NCBI GenBank assembly: GCA_023213395.1
Contig: CM041465.1
Span: 189,665,741 to 189,729,740, forward strand
DNA: 64,000 bases
From: Cycas panzhihuaensis
Taxonomy: Eukaryota > Cycadophyta
Direction of reading: 5' to 3'
Under the pieces are notes generated by a model. The model worked only from the letters and a program-made list of their open reading frames with translations. It was not told where the DNA came from and made no database searches. Made by a program: the position numbers and the translations under genes. This document shows positions 1 through 11,808 of the stretch, one piece after another (position 1 is the first letter of the stretch; the number at the start of each line of letters is the position of its first letter).

Positions 1-1027
1 CGACATCACTAGACCTCCTCACCCTCCCAGACTACATAGCTAAGCCTTACAGGACGGTGAGGTGGGATAGTGACGATGAGGTGGGTGGAGCAGGAGTGTC
101 CGCTGGAGATGACAGCAGTGATGACAGGGACGATGGAGATAGTGGAGACAGCGGGGCTGGCCCGTCACGACCTGCAGGGGAGGCGGTGTCCTTCAGGGGA
201 CAAAGAAGACAGGCAGAGGGTCCATCCGGTCGCCGGGAGGAGAGGCAGGCCCATCAGGAGCGCAGGGCGAGGTCAGAGGACCCGTGACTAGGGCCCGCAG
301 GCTACAAATCGCGATGGGATTCGTAGGGACGAGAGCTGGGGCCGCCCCCACGAGGAGAGGGACCCAGGCAGAGGAGGTGCCCGAAGACGAGGCACCTGCA
401 ATTGGCGGAGAGCCAGGAGGAGAGGATGCCGCGATCGAGGATCAAAGGCCACAGCAGGTGAGAGCCAACCTTTTCCAAAGTCATTTAGCATCCAGATAGA
501 AGTTTGGTTTGGTTTGATCATGGTATATAGACTGACACATTGCGTGTTACATTGGCAATCTGGCCAGAGATCGTGAGGCGATAGAGGCTGTGGCGAGGGA
601 GATATTCCCTCAGGTGTATGCAGAGGGGCAACCGCCCATCCAGGCAGGCGATGAGCCTAGAGCAGCAGGAGCCCACAGAGAGGCGTTCGCCCCGTTGGTG
701 AGGGCGAGGGACATATGGGCTGTGGAGTCCCAAGAGCATGCCACATCCCAGGGACGACTGCAGCAGGAGAGGGATGATGCGAGACGCGAGCGAGATGAGC
801 TGCGAGGGCAGGTACAGGCTCTAGAGGCACAGGGTGGTGCAGGTGGAGATGAGGAGAGCAGAACCCAACTAGCAGTGATCACTGAGCATCTTAGGGTGAC
901 AGAGGAGGCATTCCGGGGAGAGCAGGATCGTATCCAGGCCAGATACGATCAACTAGTCGCGCAGATGGTCTCGAGGTCGAGCCGGAGCAGGACATGGACC
1001 CACACGGCGGCGACGACCCCGAGATGA
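1..1027 (+). pseudogene. Antisense PMD gene of copy A: 3' part of exon 1, intron, coiled-coil exon 2
   Basis: This is the downstream part of the plant-mobile-domain gene carried antisense to gag-pol; the PMD itself lies before position 1. Bases 1-457 match copy D from about 44258 and encode a linker with an acidic stretch (WDSDDE, then Asp/Ser/Gly-rich). The frame shifts near 284, where VTRARRLQI resumes. A GTGAGA donor follows at 458. From 568 the frame reads IFPQVYAEGQPPIQ and then a charged helical segment (LQQERDDARRERDELR, DRIQARYDQLVAQ), a probable coiled coil. The stop at 1025-1027 (TGA) is shared with copy D. Copies B and C have CAG there, and in A the frame then stays open to a TAG at 1151. 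Function is not known. Confidence 0.75.
458..567 (+). other. Probable intron of the copy A antisense gene, acceptor damaged
   Basis: The donor CAG|GTGAGA aligns with the D intron donor at 44698. The acceptor region is altered: D has ATTGGCAG|GTGCAG, A has ATTGGCAATCTGGCCAG. The nearest remaining CAG (565-567) would put exon 2 out of phase. I read this as a decayed copy of a once functional intron. Confidence 0.55.
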
Positions 1028-1827
1028 CCTAGGGATGAGGAGAGCGAGGCAGGCAGCTCGCGGAGGCCCAGGAGGAGCCTCGGAGGCATGTGGTCCCCAG
1101 GAGAGGGATCACAGAGACCGGGAGATGGCACCCCAGGAGCGGGGCCACAGTAGTAGGACATGTATATGCAGATTTGACAGGGGAAAGCACGGGCCTCCAG
1201 GGGGTCATATATAGGGCTATATGATTGTACCCCCCCTGCAAGGACACCAGCTTCCCAGGATGTATGATGATATGATTTTTGATACGTATATATATATATA
1301 TGCATGGGGTGATTGGAACCCCATTTGGATATGAGATGATGTGCATGGTGTGTCGTATGTGGATGATATGTATATTTATCTTGTGTATTGTGAATGTTAT
1401 GTTGCAGATGTTTTATGTTGTGGATATTTTGTTATATGATGCACACGTTTCCTCCCATGTACGACCACACACCTAACAGGGACACACACATACGCTGTGA
1501 GCGGGATGACATAGAAGTGTGAGGTTAGGGAGCAGGACGGACTACATGTTTGCAGGAGAGCATAGCGGGATATGCGAAGGAAACGACGGGCAGAAAAAAG
1601 GGGGGCAACGATGCCCCCAAGTGTCTTCCTGATTGGGGGATGCCCAAGCAAGACGACACAAGGGTTCCCGAGAGGATATGGGAATGCGGGTTCCGCGGAA
1701 GGAACCACAAAGAAGAAGAAGGAGTCCATCTTAAGTTGCCACTCTACCCGTGGTTGGGAAGAATGGGGACAACCTAAGATGGTAGTTTAGGCTCATTTTG
1801 GAGAAAGGCGAAGGGATCGCCGAGGGA
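1028..1827. other. Convergent spacer between antisense gene and integrase, copy A
   Basis: About 800 bp lie between the tail of the plus-strand PMD gene and the minus-strand integrase stop. No gene is visible. It contains a short (TA)n run near 1284-1300 and is homologous to 16250-17065, 34760-35402 and 45405-46070. Both transcripts probably terminate here, though I see no diagnostic terminator. Confidence 0.6.
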
Positions 1828-3180
1828 TCATGCGTAAAACTTCTTAACGAACATCCCATTAATGGCTTTCTCAAATTCGAGCCCTTCCAGGGTGGCTATC
1901 CTGTAAGCACCATTATCGAGGGATTCGATAATGACAAAGGGACCAACCCATCGTGGTTTGAATTTGGTCAAACGGTCATGGAGATATTCGAGCTTGAGGA
2001 TGTAGTCCCCAGGAAACAAAGGGTGGGAATGAAGGCATTTATCATGAGCCCTTTATGAGCGGGCTTTGGATGCTAGGTTAGCCTGATAAGCGGCTAAGCG
2101 TCTCTCATCCAAAGCTTCGAGGTCGGCGGGCGGCTGCGATCGACTCTTCGTCGATGAAACCTCGAAGGGAAACTCACAAAGAAGGGATCTCCACCTCCAA
2201 TGGGAGCACCACCTCGATCAGAGACCAGGGAGAATGGGGTCATTCCTGTAGCGGAACGGATAGAGGTATGATAAGCCCACAAGGCAGAGGGCAGCTGAAG
2301 GTGCCAATCCCTCTGATAAGAGTCTTATTAAAAGACTCCACTTGGCTATTTGCCTGAGGGTAATAAGGGGAAGAAGTCTTGTGAGAGATTTTGAACTTCT
2401 CACAAAGCTCGTCCACCTCCTTATTACAGAAAGGAGTTCCATTGTCGGTGATTAGGACATCCAGAATTTCGAAACGGTAAATGATGTGCTGGTAAATGAA
2501 CGTAGCAATTGTTTTGCCAGGGGTAGTGATCAAGGGGATGGCCTCCGCCTATTTGGTGAAATACTCCGTGGCAGTCAAGACGAACTTGTGCTGCGATGAC
2601 GAAGGTGGGGAGATAGCTCCAATGAGGTCTCGTCCCCACTGAGCGAAAGGCCACGGCGAAATAATAGGATGCAAAGCCTCGGAAGGCACATGAGAAATGT
2701 TGGCGTGCTCTTGACATCGCCGATATTTTCGAGCAAAGGCATGAGCGTATTTAAAAAGAGATGGCCAAAAGTAGCCCATGCGAAGGATCCTCTGAGCCAT
2801 AGACTGACCCCCAAAGTGACCTCCACAAATATCGTGGTGGCATTCGCGAAGCACACGGCTTCGCCGCCAGTGACGCAATGAGGAGGACCCCATCGAAGGA
2901 CCTCTTATACAATACCTCGTCCACGAGGAGGTACTGCCTGACAGAAGTCTGGATACAAGATTTAACTTTGTTACTAACGTCGGGCGGATTGGCCGCGTGA
3001 GATACCGTGACTATGTCACCGCATTCACTCATTGTCGATGAGTGGATGGGAGGAGCTCCCGAATCGTCAATATGGACTCATCGGGAGAGAGTCGCCAATG
3101 GGAGTATCAAAGGAGTTAGGGATAGGGCGTCCGAAGTTGCTCTACCACTATCATGCCCTTCTTTGATTTCCTAACGATAA
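1828..3180 (-). pseudogene. Integrase, copy A (frameshifted)
   Basis: Fragments in several frames make up a Ty3/gypsy integrase: the zinc-binding N-terminus (HHDICGGHFGGQSMAQRIL, then CRRCQEH) near 2690-2830, core pieces with ITDNGTPFCN and SSPYYPQANSQVESFNK around 2370-2480, and the C-terminal GPF segment (PRWVGPFVII, NGAYRIATL) ending at 1828 in KKFYA. It would insert element cDNA into chromosomes. At least four frame changes rule out one product. In the core the DNGT and QVESF catalytic motifs are legible. Confidence 0.85.
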
Positions 3181-4560
3181 GGAGATCAAATTCTTGGAGT
3201 AGGACTACCAACGACCGCCCTACCCACAACCGAACGAGTAAGTAAGTATCTCAATGGATCGGATTGAGCGATCGCTGGTAGTGTTGCAAGCAAGTAGTGC
3301 CTAAACTTAGTGGCATGGACCAAGGAGAGGCATTCCTTCTTGGTAGGGGAATAGTTAAGCTCAGCAGCCACGAGAGTGCGACTGATGAAATATATAGCTC
3401 TCGCCTCCCGAGTCGTCCTCCTGAGCGAGCATAGCGCCCAAGGACTCGTCAGTCGTTGAGGTATACAGGATGAAGGGCCTATCGAACCGGAGGCGCCAAC
3501 GTAAGAGCGAAGCCAAGGCTTCCTCGAGTCCTTCAAGGCCTTTTGGGTCTTGTCGACTGCAAAGGAGCTCCCTTCTTCAATAGGTTTGTGAGGGTTTAGC
3601 ACTCACAAGCCCGCCAAGAAGCTACCGAGGAAACCGAGCTCGCTAGAAACGACTTAACTGCCGTTGAGTTCTAGGTGGCTAAGATGTCGATGATCGCCCG
3701 ACTTTGTCAAGGTCGATCCGAATTCCCGCTTGGATACGAGGAATCTAAGGAGTTTGCCCGAGGTAACCAAGAAACACACATTTAAGCGGACAGGTCGACG
3801 CGTGATACTCGCTAAGATCGTAAGAAGATGGCACGCAAGCCCAAGGATGATGGGCTCACACCGGAAAGACCCATCATATCATCCATAAAGACCTCCAACG
3901 TGTCGCTGATGAGGTCATGGAAGATGAAATGCATGGCTCTTTGCAAGTAGCACCGCATTTTTAAGGCAAAGGGCATCGCCTTGTAGGCTAAGGTACCCCA
4001 AGGAGTAGTGAAGGCCGCCTTATGGCGGTCTTCTAGAAATCAATTTGGTTGTAACCTAGAAGTCATCCATTAGGGACATCACTTGAATCAAAGCAAGTGC
4101 AATCAATGATCTGATCTAGGATGGGTAACGGGAAATTGTCCTTAGGACAAGCGTTGTTGATGTCGCGAAAGTCGACACATATACGGATTGCCCCTGCTCT
4201 TTTAGCAACTGAACAATGTTGGAGACCCACTTGGGGTAGTCAATAGAGGTAATGAGTTCAGCATCCAGAAGCTTTTCTACCTCCATCTTGGCGACAAAAG
4301 CTTCGTGAAGGGACGCCGCTTCTAGCGCATGTATGGCGCGTCAGGAAGAGTGGTGAGGTTATGAGTGACAATCGAGGGGTCGATTCCCTTCATGTCAGCA
4401 TAATCCCACGCGAAAATGTCTCGAAACTCCTGGAACAGAAGGGAGTATTCCCTTACCTCATCAGGAGAGCATTCTGACCCAACCTTAATGACCTTGCCCG
4501 GGGATCTTCTGGTGACCAAGCCGGTGGTGACCAGAAGGCAGGTTAGGCGCAAGGCCTGCT
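3181..4560 (-). pseudogene. Reverse transcriptase and RNase H, copy A (heavily broken)
   Basis: Reading down from 4552: the RT start (KVGSECSPDEVREYSLLFQEF, KGIDPSIVTHNLTT), then out-of-frame pieces covering YPKWVSNI, the DFRDIN region, the DRHKTAF block and the active site FMDD at 3878-3889. The RNase H segment follows: FSRTLVAAELNYSPTKKECLSLV-type sequence at 3602-3186 with the AELNYSP motif. Around the position where B and D carry an in-frame TAA, A has AAG-CGG and a one-base deletion. No continuous product is possible. Confidence 0.8.
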
Positions 4561-6038
4561 AAATGCTCAAGCAGGGCTTCATCGTCCTCGAAATAATCCA
4601 CCCCATGGATGACCTTACTTCGAGTAGGAGAAGCACTGGAGGGAGCGGGAGCAACGGGACCGTGATGACCGTCGGGTTGCTCAGCTTCCTCACGGAAATC
4701 TGAAGGAAAAACAGAAAGGTGGCCCTCAGAAGGAGCAACAGGCAATTCCTCAAAACCATTACCTACGGGGGGTAATGAAAAGGGAGAAATGTCGACAGGC
4801 GGGTCAACACGAGCGATGACGTGTGACACGCACGAAGGGCTAGCCTCACCAACGAGAGAGGTTCTAGACGGGGATCTAGAACAAGGCAAAAGCGACCTAT
4901 GGCGCCAAGGAAAGAGACGGGGTTAGGACAATCCAGGCTCCGTCGAGCGACTCATCATCGCTGAACGAAGCGAGGTACCCATAACTCCCAACGCCAATAG
5001 GGGCGAACCGCGTGAGACTAGGAGGAGAAGACGGGGTCTTCTTCTGACGTTAGGTATCCCAATAGAGCAAGCCGAGGCACGAGTGGATGAACCTTGGTTT
5101 GCCGAACTGGTAGAGCGAGTTTGTTTAGTAAAGGGCGTCATGGAGGATCACTCTCATTCGTCCGTCATGGACGAATTTAAGTTGTCCCCAAAGGGTCGAG
5201 CACACGACTCCCATTTGATCGAGCCATGGACGACCTAGAAGGAGGTTGTAATCCACATTAACATCAAGGACTACAACGTCGGCAAGAACGGTCTTACCCT
5301 CAAGGGTAAGCAGAATCGCGATAGATCCCAAAGGGGTTTTCTCGCTACCGTCATACCCTTGGCATCGCCAGGGAATGGGTTCCAAGGCGGAAATACCAAG
5401 CTCTTGCATGACACGCAAGGGCATGGCATTGACTAAGAACCATATCGACAACAGTTCTTTGAAGAGTACAATCGGGATCGATGGTGATGGTGAATGGGAA
5501 GTTCCACCGACGCCCTTTCACCGGCGGGCGAAGATCCTTAGGATCAAAGAAATAGCGGTCCGCAACCTTAGCGACACCCAAATCGTGGATGTACATCACT
5601 TGATCCTAAAGCTTCTAGGAGGAGGGCCCGCCGCCGACAACTCCTCGAGCGTCCATCAAGGACATTCCTGCAATGACCGTATGGAGCTCGGCCCATGACA
5701 GAGAAAGGCTTACCCTTCCCAGAGGTTGGGTAAGTGCCCTTCTAAGTCGAACGATCCCAGCGCATGTGAATAGCCTTGGGAAAGAGAGGAACTTCCAGGA
5801 AGGGTCTCCGGAAGAGGGTCAGAAGGAGCGGGAGGACAAAAAGCTCCCGCTGCTTCCTTAGCAGCTTGAGATTGCGTAAGGGCAAAAGTGGGAGTTGCTT
5901 CGAGCAACTGGATCACCTTCTTCCCCCTATTCCGGGGTCGCGAAGGCGACGGGGTGCGATGGCTAGGAGAACGAGAAGAGGAAGACGAGTTCCGGGTGCC
6001 CTTCCCTTTATCGCGGGAAGAACGGGGATCAGGTGATC
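4561..6038 (-). pseudogene. Gag-protease junction and aspartic protease, copy A
   Basis: The protease core is best read at 5451-5125: NAMPLRVMQELGISALEP, PWRCQGYDGSEKTPLGS, DVNVDYNLLLGRPWLDQMG. These match the retropepsin-like domain seen intact in copy E. The active-site VDNGSS region just upstream is lost to a frameshift (near 5445-5460). Downstream, a poorly conserved Ser/Pro-rich linker (ACSIGIPN motif, then DDEALLEHL at 4570) leads to RT. Upstream, SQAAKEAAG marks the gag-protease linker. Confidence 0.75.
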
Positions 6039-8216
6039 TTACTCGGTTACGGTTGTTCTTGGTTTGGGTATTGCGATCACGTTCCCCGTACTTAGGGAAC
6101 GGATCCTTATGAACTGGTTAATCCAAATTAGGCCTCGAGGCCCGTTTGGGAGAAGAATCGCGTCGAGGGGCATCTTTGGATGCTGGGCCCTACAACGCGA
6201 ATCGTCGTGGAAGCAATCCCCATGAATGGAGCACCACTTCTTCTCAAGCGGAGGGTCGGACCTTCTCGCTTGAGAGGACTGAGCGTTTCCATTCCTGGGA
6301 AGAGGAGCTTGGGTAGTTTGTTGGACTTGCTTGTTTGATGTAGGAGATGAAGGATCTTGAAGCTTGAGCTCCTTCATTGTACGCTCGAATGAGCGTATAG
6401 CTGATGTGAGAGGGTCTAAAGTCCTCTCGGTAGGATGAGAGGAAGACCGCCTACCGGGAAGATTTGGTATCCTTAGTAGGGGGTGGTGCCTCACGGCGTT
6501 GTGAGGGCTTAAGAGGTTTCTTGAGGCCCGCTTGGATCTCAATAGCCTCTAACGCCAAGCACTTGGCTATCGCGAAATCACATGTGGTTGCCCCCATCTT
6601 GAGGACTTCCACGTGGACTTCGGGATGAAGCGCATTGACGAATAGGTCTCGCCGCCTCCCGCAATGTTGCCTTAGTGGAGTGAAGTAAGTCATGGAATCG
6701 CCGCACAAAGTCACGATTCATCTCATCGTGACCTTGTTTGAGCGAGAGAAGAGACTTCATTCCGCTCTCGAATGGATGAGCTACATTAAAATAGTTGATG
6801 AACTCATCCACCAATTGCTGGAATGAATGGATGGAATGGACAGGGAGACGGTAGAACCATTTGAGGGCGTCACCCTGCAAGGATCTCGGGAATAGTTTCA
6901 TCAAAATATGGTCGTAAGCCCAGTAATCGATACATGCCATAGAAAAACTACGGACATGCTCACGTCCATGACGAAGTTCCATCGAATCTAAGAACTATAG
7001 GGGGATGAGGCAGCAAGTTGGTTCGCAACCGAAAGAGGGGTTGACCTAAAGTCCATGAAGGGGCGCGCCCTTGCCTGAACCGTAGGATCAACGAATGTCG
7101 AAGTAGGTAACGCACAAGGAGCGGGTGGGGGTGGAACGCCTATCCCTCCTTGAGGAAGCGCCCCTTGCTGAAAAGAGGCGTGGGGGTAGGTGCCTTGGAA
7201 GGGAGTCGGGTTCCCTTGCGAAGGCACAATGGATGGGATTGAGTTGGAAGAAGGGCAAGACGGATGTAGAACCGGGTTTTGCCCATATGGGCCACCCGTA
7301 GGTGGAGCAATCCCATATGGGTGTAGCGGATCCACTCCATAAACGGGAAGACGGCTTCCTCTACCCTACCCCCAAGGTTGAGAGGTATATCCTAGGGGAA
7401 CGTAGAAGGAAGCACCAACGTGCTGGGCTGGAAGATGCGTGGGAGCAGATCCCACATGACTAGTGGTTGGAAAGCTAATAGGGCCAATAGGCCTACTAGG
7501 GATGGTATGCGCTACATTAGGGGATGGCACATTGGTTTGATTAGGAACGGGTATGCTAACCCTCAATTGAGGGAAAGACACACCACGAGAAGATCCTAAG
7601 GCATTAGGACCTTGATGAGGGACGGAAGGTGCCACGCACGCCCCCACTGTAGGGAACGAGTGGGACGTACGTGTAGGCACGAAGGGATTTGTGGTCATAG
7701 GAAGGGTGGATGAGGATGAAGCATGAGGTGGGAGAGCAGAAGAGGAAGAAGCCCCTCCACGAAGAACATCCTCAAACCACCTAGGACGCGGTTGCAAGCG
7801 TGTTGCGCGGCAACACTCATTGAAAGCTTCAACTACGTCGACTGGAGGAGTCCCAACACACTCGTAAGAGGTGATCGGAACCTCAAACAAGGTAGGATCC
7901 TCGGAACATTCCTCATAAGAATTGCCAACTACGTGGCAACCCTCAAGAGGAACGGGTCCTTCTACGGCGTGGGTAGAAGGATGAGCATCGAAGGAAAGGG
8001 GTTGGTCGTTTGGATAATAAAGGGGGTCGTCACCCTCTTGGGTGGACCCGGGAATAACAGGAGGAAAGGCATGGGTTTCCATGGCTGAAATATGGTAAGT
8101 CCAATCAGAAGAGTATCCCTCCATAGTCGGATCGGAATCCGACGAGGCAAGAAGGCGATACTCGGGGTCCTCTAACAAAGGAGGTAGACCACAGAACGAC
8201 GAGAGAAACGCCGCAT
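6039..8216 (-). pseudogene. Gag, copy A
   Basis: The true start by homology to D and C is the ATG at 8216-8214; a one-base deletion shortly after it shifts the frame, so the apparent longer upstream start is an artefact. The N-terminal half (to about 7366) is Pro/Ser-rich with GLPPLLEDP near the start and FYVPLGYTSQP near its end. Then come DPLHPYG, the retrotransposon Gag domain (ALKWFYRLPVHS, FQQLVDEFINYF, GMKSLLSLKQGHDEMNRDF) at 6982-6578, and the knuckle CSIHGDCFHDDSRC (C-x2-H-x4-H-x4-C) near 6220. It packages genomic RNA in the virus-like particle. At least three frame changes are present. Confidence 0.85.
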
Positions 8217-8367
8217 GCAAGGTCAACCGACAATGTTAGGAAAGGAGAAAAAGCGGTAAAACACACGCGTTGGGGGTTACCCAACGTGGAGATCGAGGTA
8301 AGTATGAAAAGGATCACACAAGAGTAGCGAAACCAACCGAAGAGAGTGAAACTAGCTCCTCATCGGC

Positions 8368-8385
8368 CCCCAAAGATGGTTGCCA
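8368..8385 (-). other. Primer-binding site, copy A (mutated)
   Basis: On the minus strand TGGCAACCATCTTTGGGG starts one base after the LTR terminus CCA. It is a decayed form of the TGGCGACCATACTG-type PBS of E and D. Elements of the Ogre/Tat group prime with a tRNA other than initiator Met, often described as tRNA-Arg; the tRNA is not proven here. Confidence 0.65.
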
Positions 8386-8386
8386 G

Positions 8387-10927
8387 TGGACGCACTGCTA
8401 CGGGATAACTACCTAACTGATAGGTGTAAGGGTGAGTGAGTGGTGGAATGGTAGAAGGTGGGTAACTACCACGCAGAGCGCCCCATGCGCCGGAACGCGA
8501 GTTCGGGATCTGCAATGGAGTATGGCTATTACCGGGTGACTCTTCACCGCTTCGAACAAGGGGTGAAGGTGCGTAGGGCAAACCTGGGTGACCTGGGAAT
8601 AGGACCCTCCCACCCTTGGGTGGCCAGAAGGGGGGAAGAGAAGGCCTAATGGAGACAGGCCAAGAGCAATCCTACACAACCTAACTGGATACACGAGTGA
8701 TGTGGGAAGCAAGGCACTCGTGTGGTTAAGGAGAGAGAAGGAAAGGTAGGGGAGAGGAGGACTCCTACAATCTTTCCTACGAATGATAAAGATGCATGAA
8801 ACAAGACAAAAGAATAGCAATTTTTCCCTTTTATCCTTCAATGTACTAATTACTACGAAAGAAGTAAATGGAAAAGAAAGGGTAGCGGAGGGGAACGAAC
8901 GTGCACCTGGAGCGAAGGCGTGCGAGATGAAGTAACCTTCTCGAGGAGCACCCGACCACTCCGCGCGGCATACTGGATGCGAGATATTGCGGCGGACGAA
9001 GAGGGGGCTTCCTTACCTTCCCCGGAAAATCAAATGCAATACCAAGAAAGAAAGGAAACACCAACTAAGAAATGAAATAGCATGAAAACATAACGCATAT
9101 GAAGGTGCTTACCGGTAGCTAGGCCCACGGACGACGCACTCCACGCTTCCCAAGTACCTGTAAGCAATAGCGATCTCTTTCTCTTCCCGAAGGAAGAGCA
9201 CTAACATGCAATACAAAAACTCTAACAATATATGGCTAAATAGCATAAACGAGAATCTGAATATACATGCGTTAGTACTAATCCAACAATAAAAGAAAGT
9301 GACCAAAGTGAAAGTAAATGATTGGGTAAGCCTCGGAGTGGCCTACCTCCCACAAATGATGCCCACACCTCCCCCCAAGAGCCACGAGGCAGCGAGGGGA
9401 AAGTCAAGAGCAAGGGCTGGAAAATGGCGGCAAAAAGGGGCAAAGAAAGGCCCAAGAGTACCCACGGCGAACCGGGATGCTATGAGGAGCAAACCGGATG
9501 ACCCGGGGAAGAAAGGTGGAGCAAGAAAACCAGCGGTTGGGACTTATGAGTGATGCCCAAACCTGGGCAAAAGGTTCCAAATCAGCGCTGCAACTTGTGA
9601 CAGCGCTGGTTTGGGCAACCAAAGGGAGCCTTCAAACCCTTGTTTGCAAGCCAACAAAGACGGCAGGCGAGAGGGAGGTTTTGGGGGCTAAGAGTCGCCA
9701 GGGAGTGTGGAAGGTGGTACGAATCCACCCAGCCTCTCCAAAACCTATGCAACCCTCCACACCGCCTTGACAAAGAAATGCGCAGTAAGGAGCATAGGGA
9801 GAGTGGTATAACAGCCCCCCCAAAAAGGAGGACAACCAACTCTCAAGCAACAAATAAGAGCAAACAAGCTGAAGCATGAAAATCACAAGAAAAACGAGCA
9901 TAAACAAGGAATACCTGGAGAGAAGAGGCGAGGGGTTTGCCTCAGCCAAAGGGAAGTGGAGAGGGACTGATAAATCAGCCCAGATCTGAAGTAGAGCAGG
10001 TTTGAGGCCCTGCTACGGAGGTGTGACAGGAAACACCTGCACTTGGGGCGCTTATGGACTGCCTGGGTGAAGACCGGCTGGAAACCACTTCAAAGGAGCC
10101 CTCTCCAAGGCGTTTGAGGGGCTGGGAGAATGTCTCAGCCACGCCAAAGGAGAGCTAGTAGATGAAGGGTGCAAGTCCATTGATGCAAAGAAACAACAGA
10201 GAGAAGCAGAGCATGAGAGTGTTTCCTTGAGAGCAATTCCAAAAGTGAGCAAAAAGATCCTTGAAAATGAGACAAAAAGGGCTTAAGTACTCAAGCAAAA
10301 CCCTAAAGTGTGCGATTAGGGCGCAGTTGGAAGAGAAATAAAGCGCAAGCCACGTGGCGCTCAATAAATGCGAAATTGCCACCATGGATTTTTAAAACAA
10401 CACGAGACCGTATCGCGAGAATATTTGCGATCTGCGAATATTCCGGGCAGATCAAAAATCCGGTGGTACGCGCTTAGGGCTGAGAGTGGGGCCCACCAAC
10501 CAGTCTAGGTTGGGGCCAGACAACTAGAAAGGCTAACATAACGCTAAAACACCTACCCGGGAGCAATCCAGCCAACAAAACGGGTCCAAAGGAGCAAAAA
10601 TAGGGCTCGAGTGGGGTGGCAAGTTGACCAAACGATGATGAGTCATCACACGAGCGGAGGTGGCGCAAACCTAATGGATGCTGGAGCGAGGAGGGCAGAT
10701 GCGGGAAGTAATACGGTCACCAGGGTGCCACACTCGCTGGGAGTGTGCCCCTGCTATAGTCGTCATAGGCTAAAATAAGTGTGGACGACTACAAGGTCGC
10801 CCACAAAGTCATACATATGCAGATACGCAAGCAAACATCCAGTAAAAGAAAACGATGATAATGCGAGAGACATACCTGCACTTACCTGAGTCAGTGATTC
10901 CGTATCCATTCCTAAGGCCGGGAAACT
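8387..10927 (-). repeat. 5' LTR, copy A (2.54 kb)
   Basis: It starts TGGACGCACTGCTACGGG beside the PBS and ends at ...GGCCGGGAAAC(T), the degraded TG...CA terminus of this LTR family. It aligns over its length with D's LTRs. Reading the minus strand, a TATA-like GTACTTAAG lies at 10282-10289, and decayed palindromic motifs (rich in ATATTTGCG and GCGAATATTCC) sit near 10400-10450. ORFs inside it have no recognisable family and are not genes. Confidence 0.9.
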
Positions 10928-11808
10928 TGACCCTCAAGTGGTTTTACCGTCTTCCTGCTCATTCAATTTCTTCGTTCTAGCAATTGGTGGACGAGTTCGT
11001 CAACTATTTTGACGTAGCCTGCCTATTCGAAAGCGGAATGAAGGCGCTTCTATCGCTTAAACAAGGTCACGACAAGATGAATCGTGACTTTGTGCAACGC
11101 TTTCATGATCTTCTTCACTCTACCAAGGTCACGTTGCCTGAAGAGTTGAAGCGAGATCTCTTCGTCTACGCACTTCACCCTGAAGTACATGTGGAAGTCC
11201 TCAAGATGGGGGCAACCACATGTGACTTTGTGATCATGAGGTGTTTGGCGATGGAGGCCATTGAGATCCAAGCTGGACTCAAGAAACCTCCTAAGCCCTC
11301 GCAACATCGTGAGGCGCCTCCTCCAGCGAAGGAAACCAAACCTTCGTAGCCTATTAGGTCCACCTCTCATCCGACTGAGAGGACCCTAGATCCCTTCACC
11401 TCCGCTATTCGCTCATTTGAATGCACGATGAAGGAGCTAAAACTCCAACCTCCTTCGTCACCGACCTCCCATAAACCTGTTCAACAAGCTTCTCATGCGA
11501 TGCCCCCCAAAGGGGGTAACACCCAGCCTTCTCAAGCAAGGAGGACCGATCCTCCCCTTGAGAAGAGATGGTGTTCCATCCATGGGGAGTGTTTCCATGA
11601 CGATTCGCATTGCCGGGCATAGCACTCGCGCGACACCTCACCGCGCAATTCGTCCCCTAGGCGAGCATCGAGGCCTAACCTCGATGAACCCATTCATAGA
11701 GACCCGTTCCCTAAACATGGGAAATGTGGTTGTGATATTCAGCAAAGGAACAATCAGAATCGAGATAGGTCTCCTGATTCTCACCCTTCACATGGTAGAG
11801 GGAAGGGT
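10928..11808 (+). pseudogene. Gag, C-terminal two thirds, copy B
   Basis: The fragment begins inside the Gag domain (CTCAAGTGG = LKW) exactly where copy A interrupts it. It encodes FYRLPAHS, QLVDEFVNYFD, LSLKQGHDKMNRDFV and LHPEVHVEVLKMGATTCD to 11349, is interrupted by TAG, then continues with the knuckle CSIHGECFHDDSHC (C-x2-H-x4-H-x4-C) near 11575-11617, followed by a basic Arg/Ser-rich tail. The family role is RNA packaging and particle assembly. Confidence 0.85.

Larger units (their letters stand above)
1..10927 (-). mobile_element. Copy A: partial Tat-like Ty3/gypsy retrotransposon (minus strand)
   Basis: The order along the minus strand is 5' LTR (8387-10927), PBS, gag, protease, RT, RNase H and integrase (to 1828), followed by the antisense PMD gene on the plus strand, which runs off the window start. 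The 3' LTR, second RNase H and PPT must lie beyond position 1. The right LTR edge abuts plus-strand gag of copy B at 10928, so A is an insertion into B's gag; the matching target duplication is outside the window. All coding frames are broken by stops and frameshifts. In the antisense coiled coil A shares a one-heptad deletion and a stop codon with copy D, so A and D are close subfamily members. Confidence 0.9.

Noticed and set aside
1397-1729. Minus-strand 110-codon ORF and similar ORFs in the convergent spacers
   Set aside because: Not conserved as proteins among the five spacer copies.
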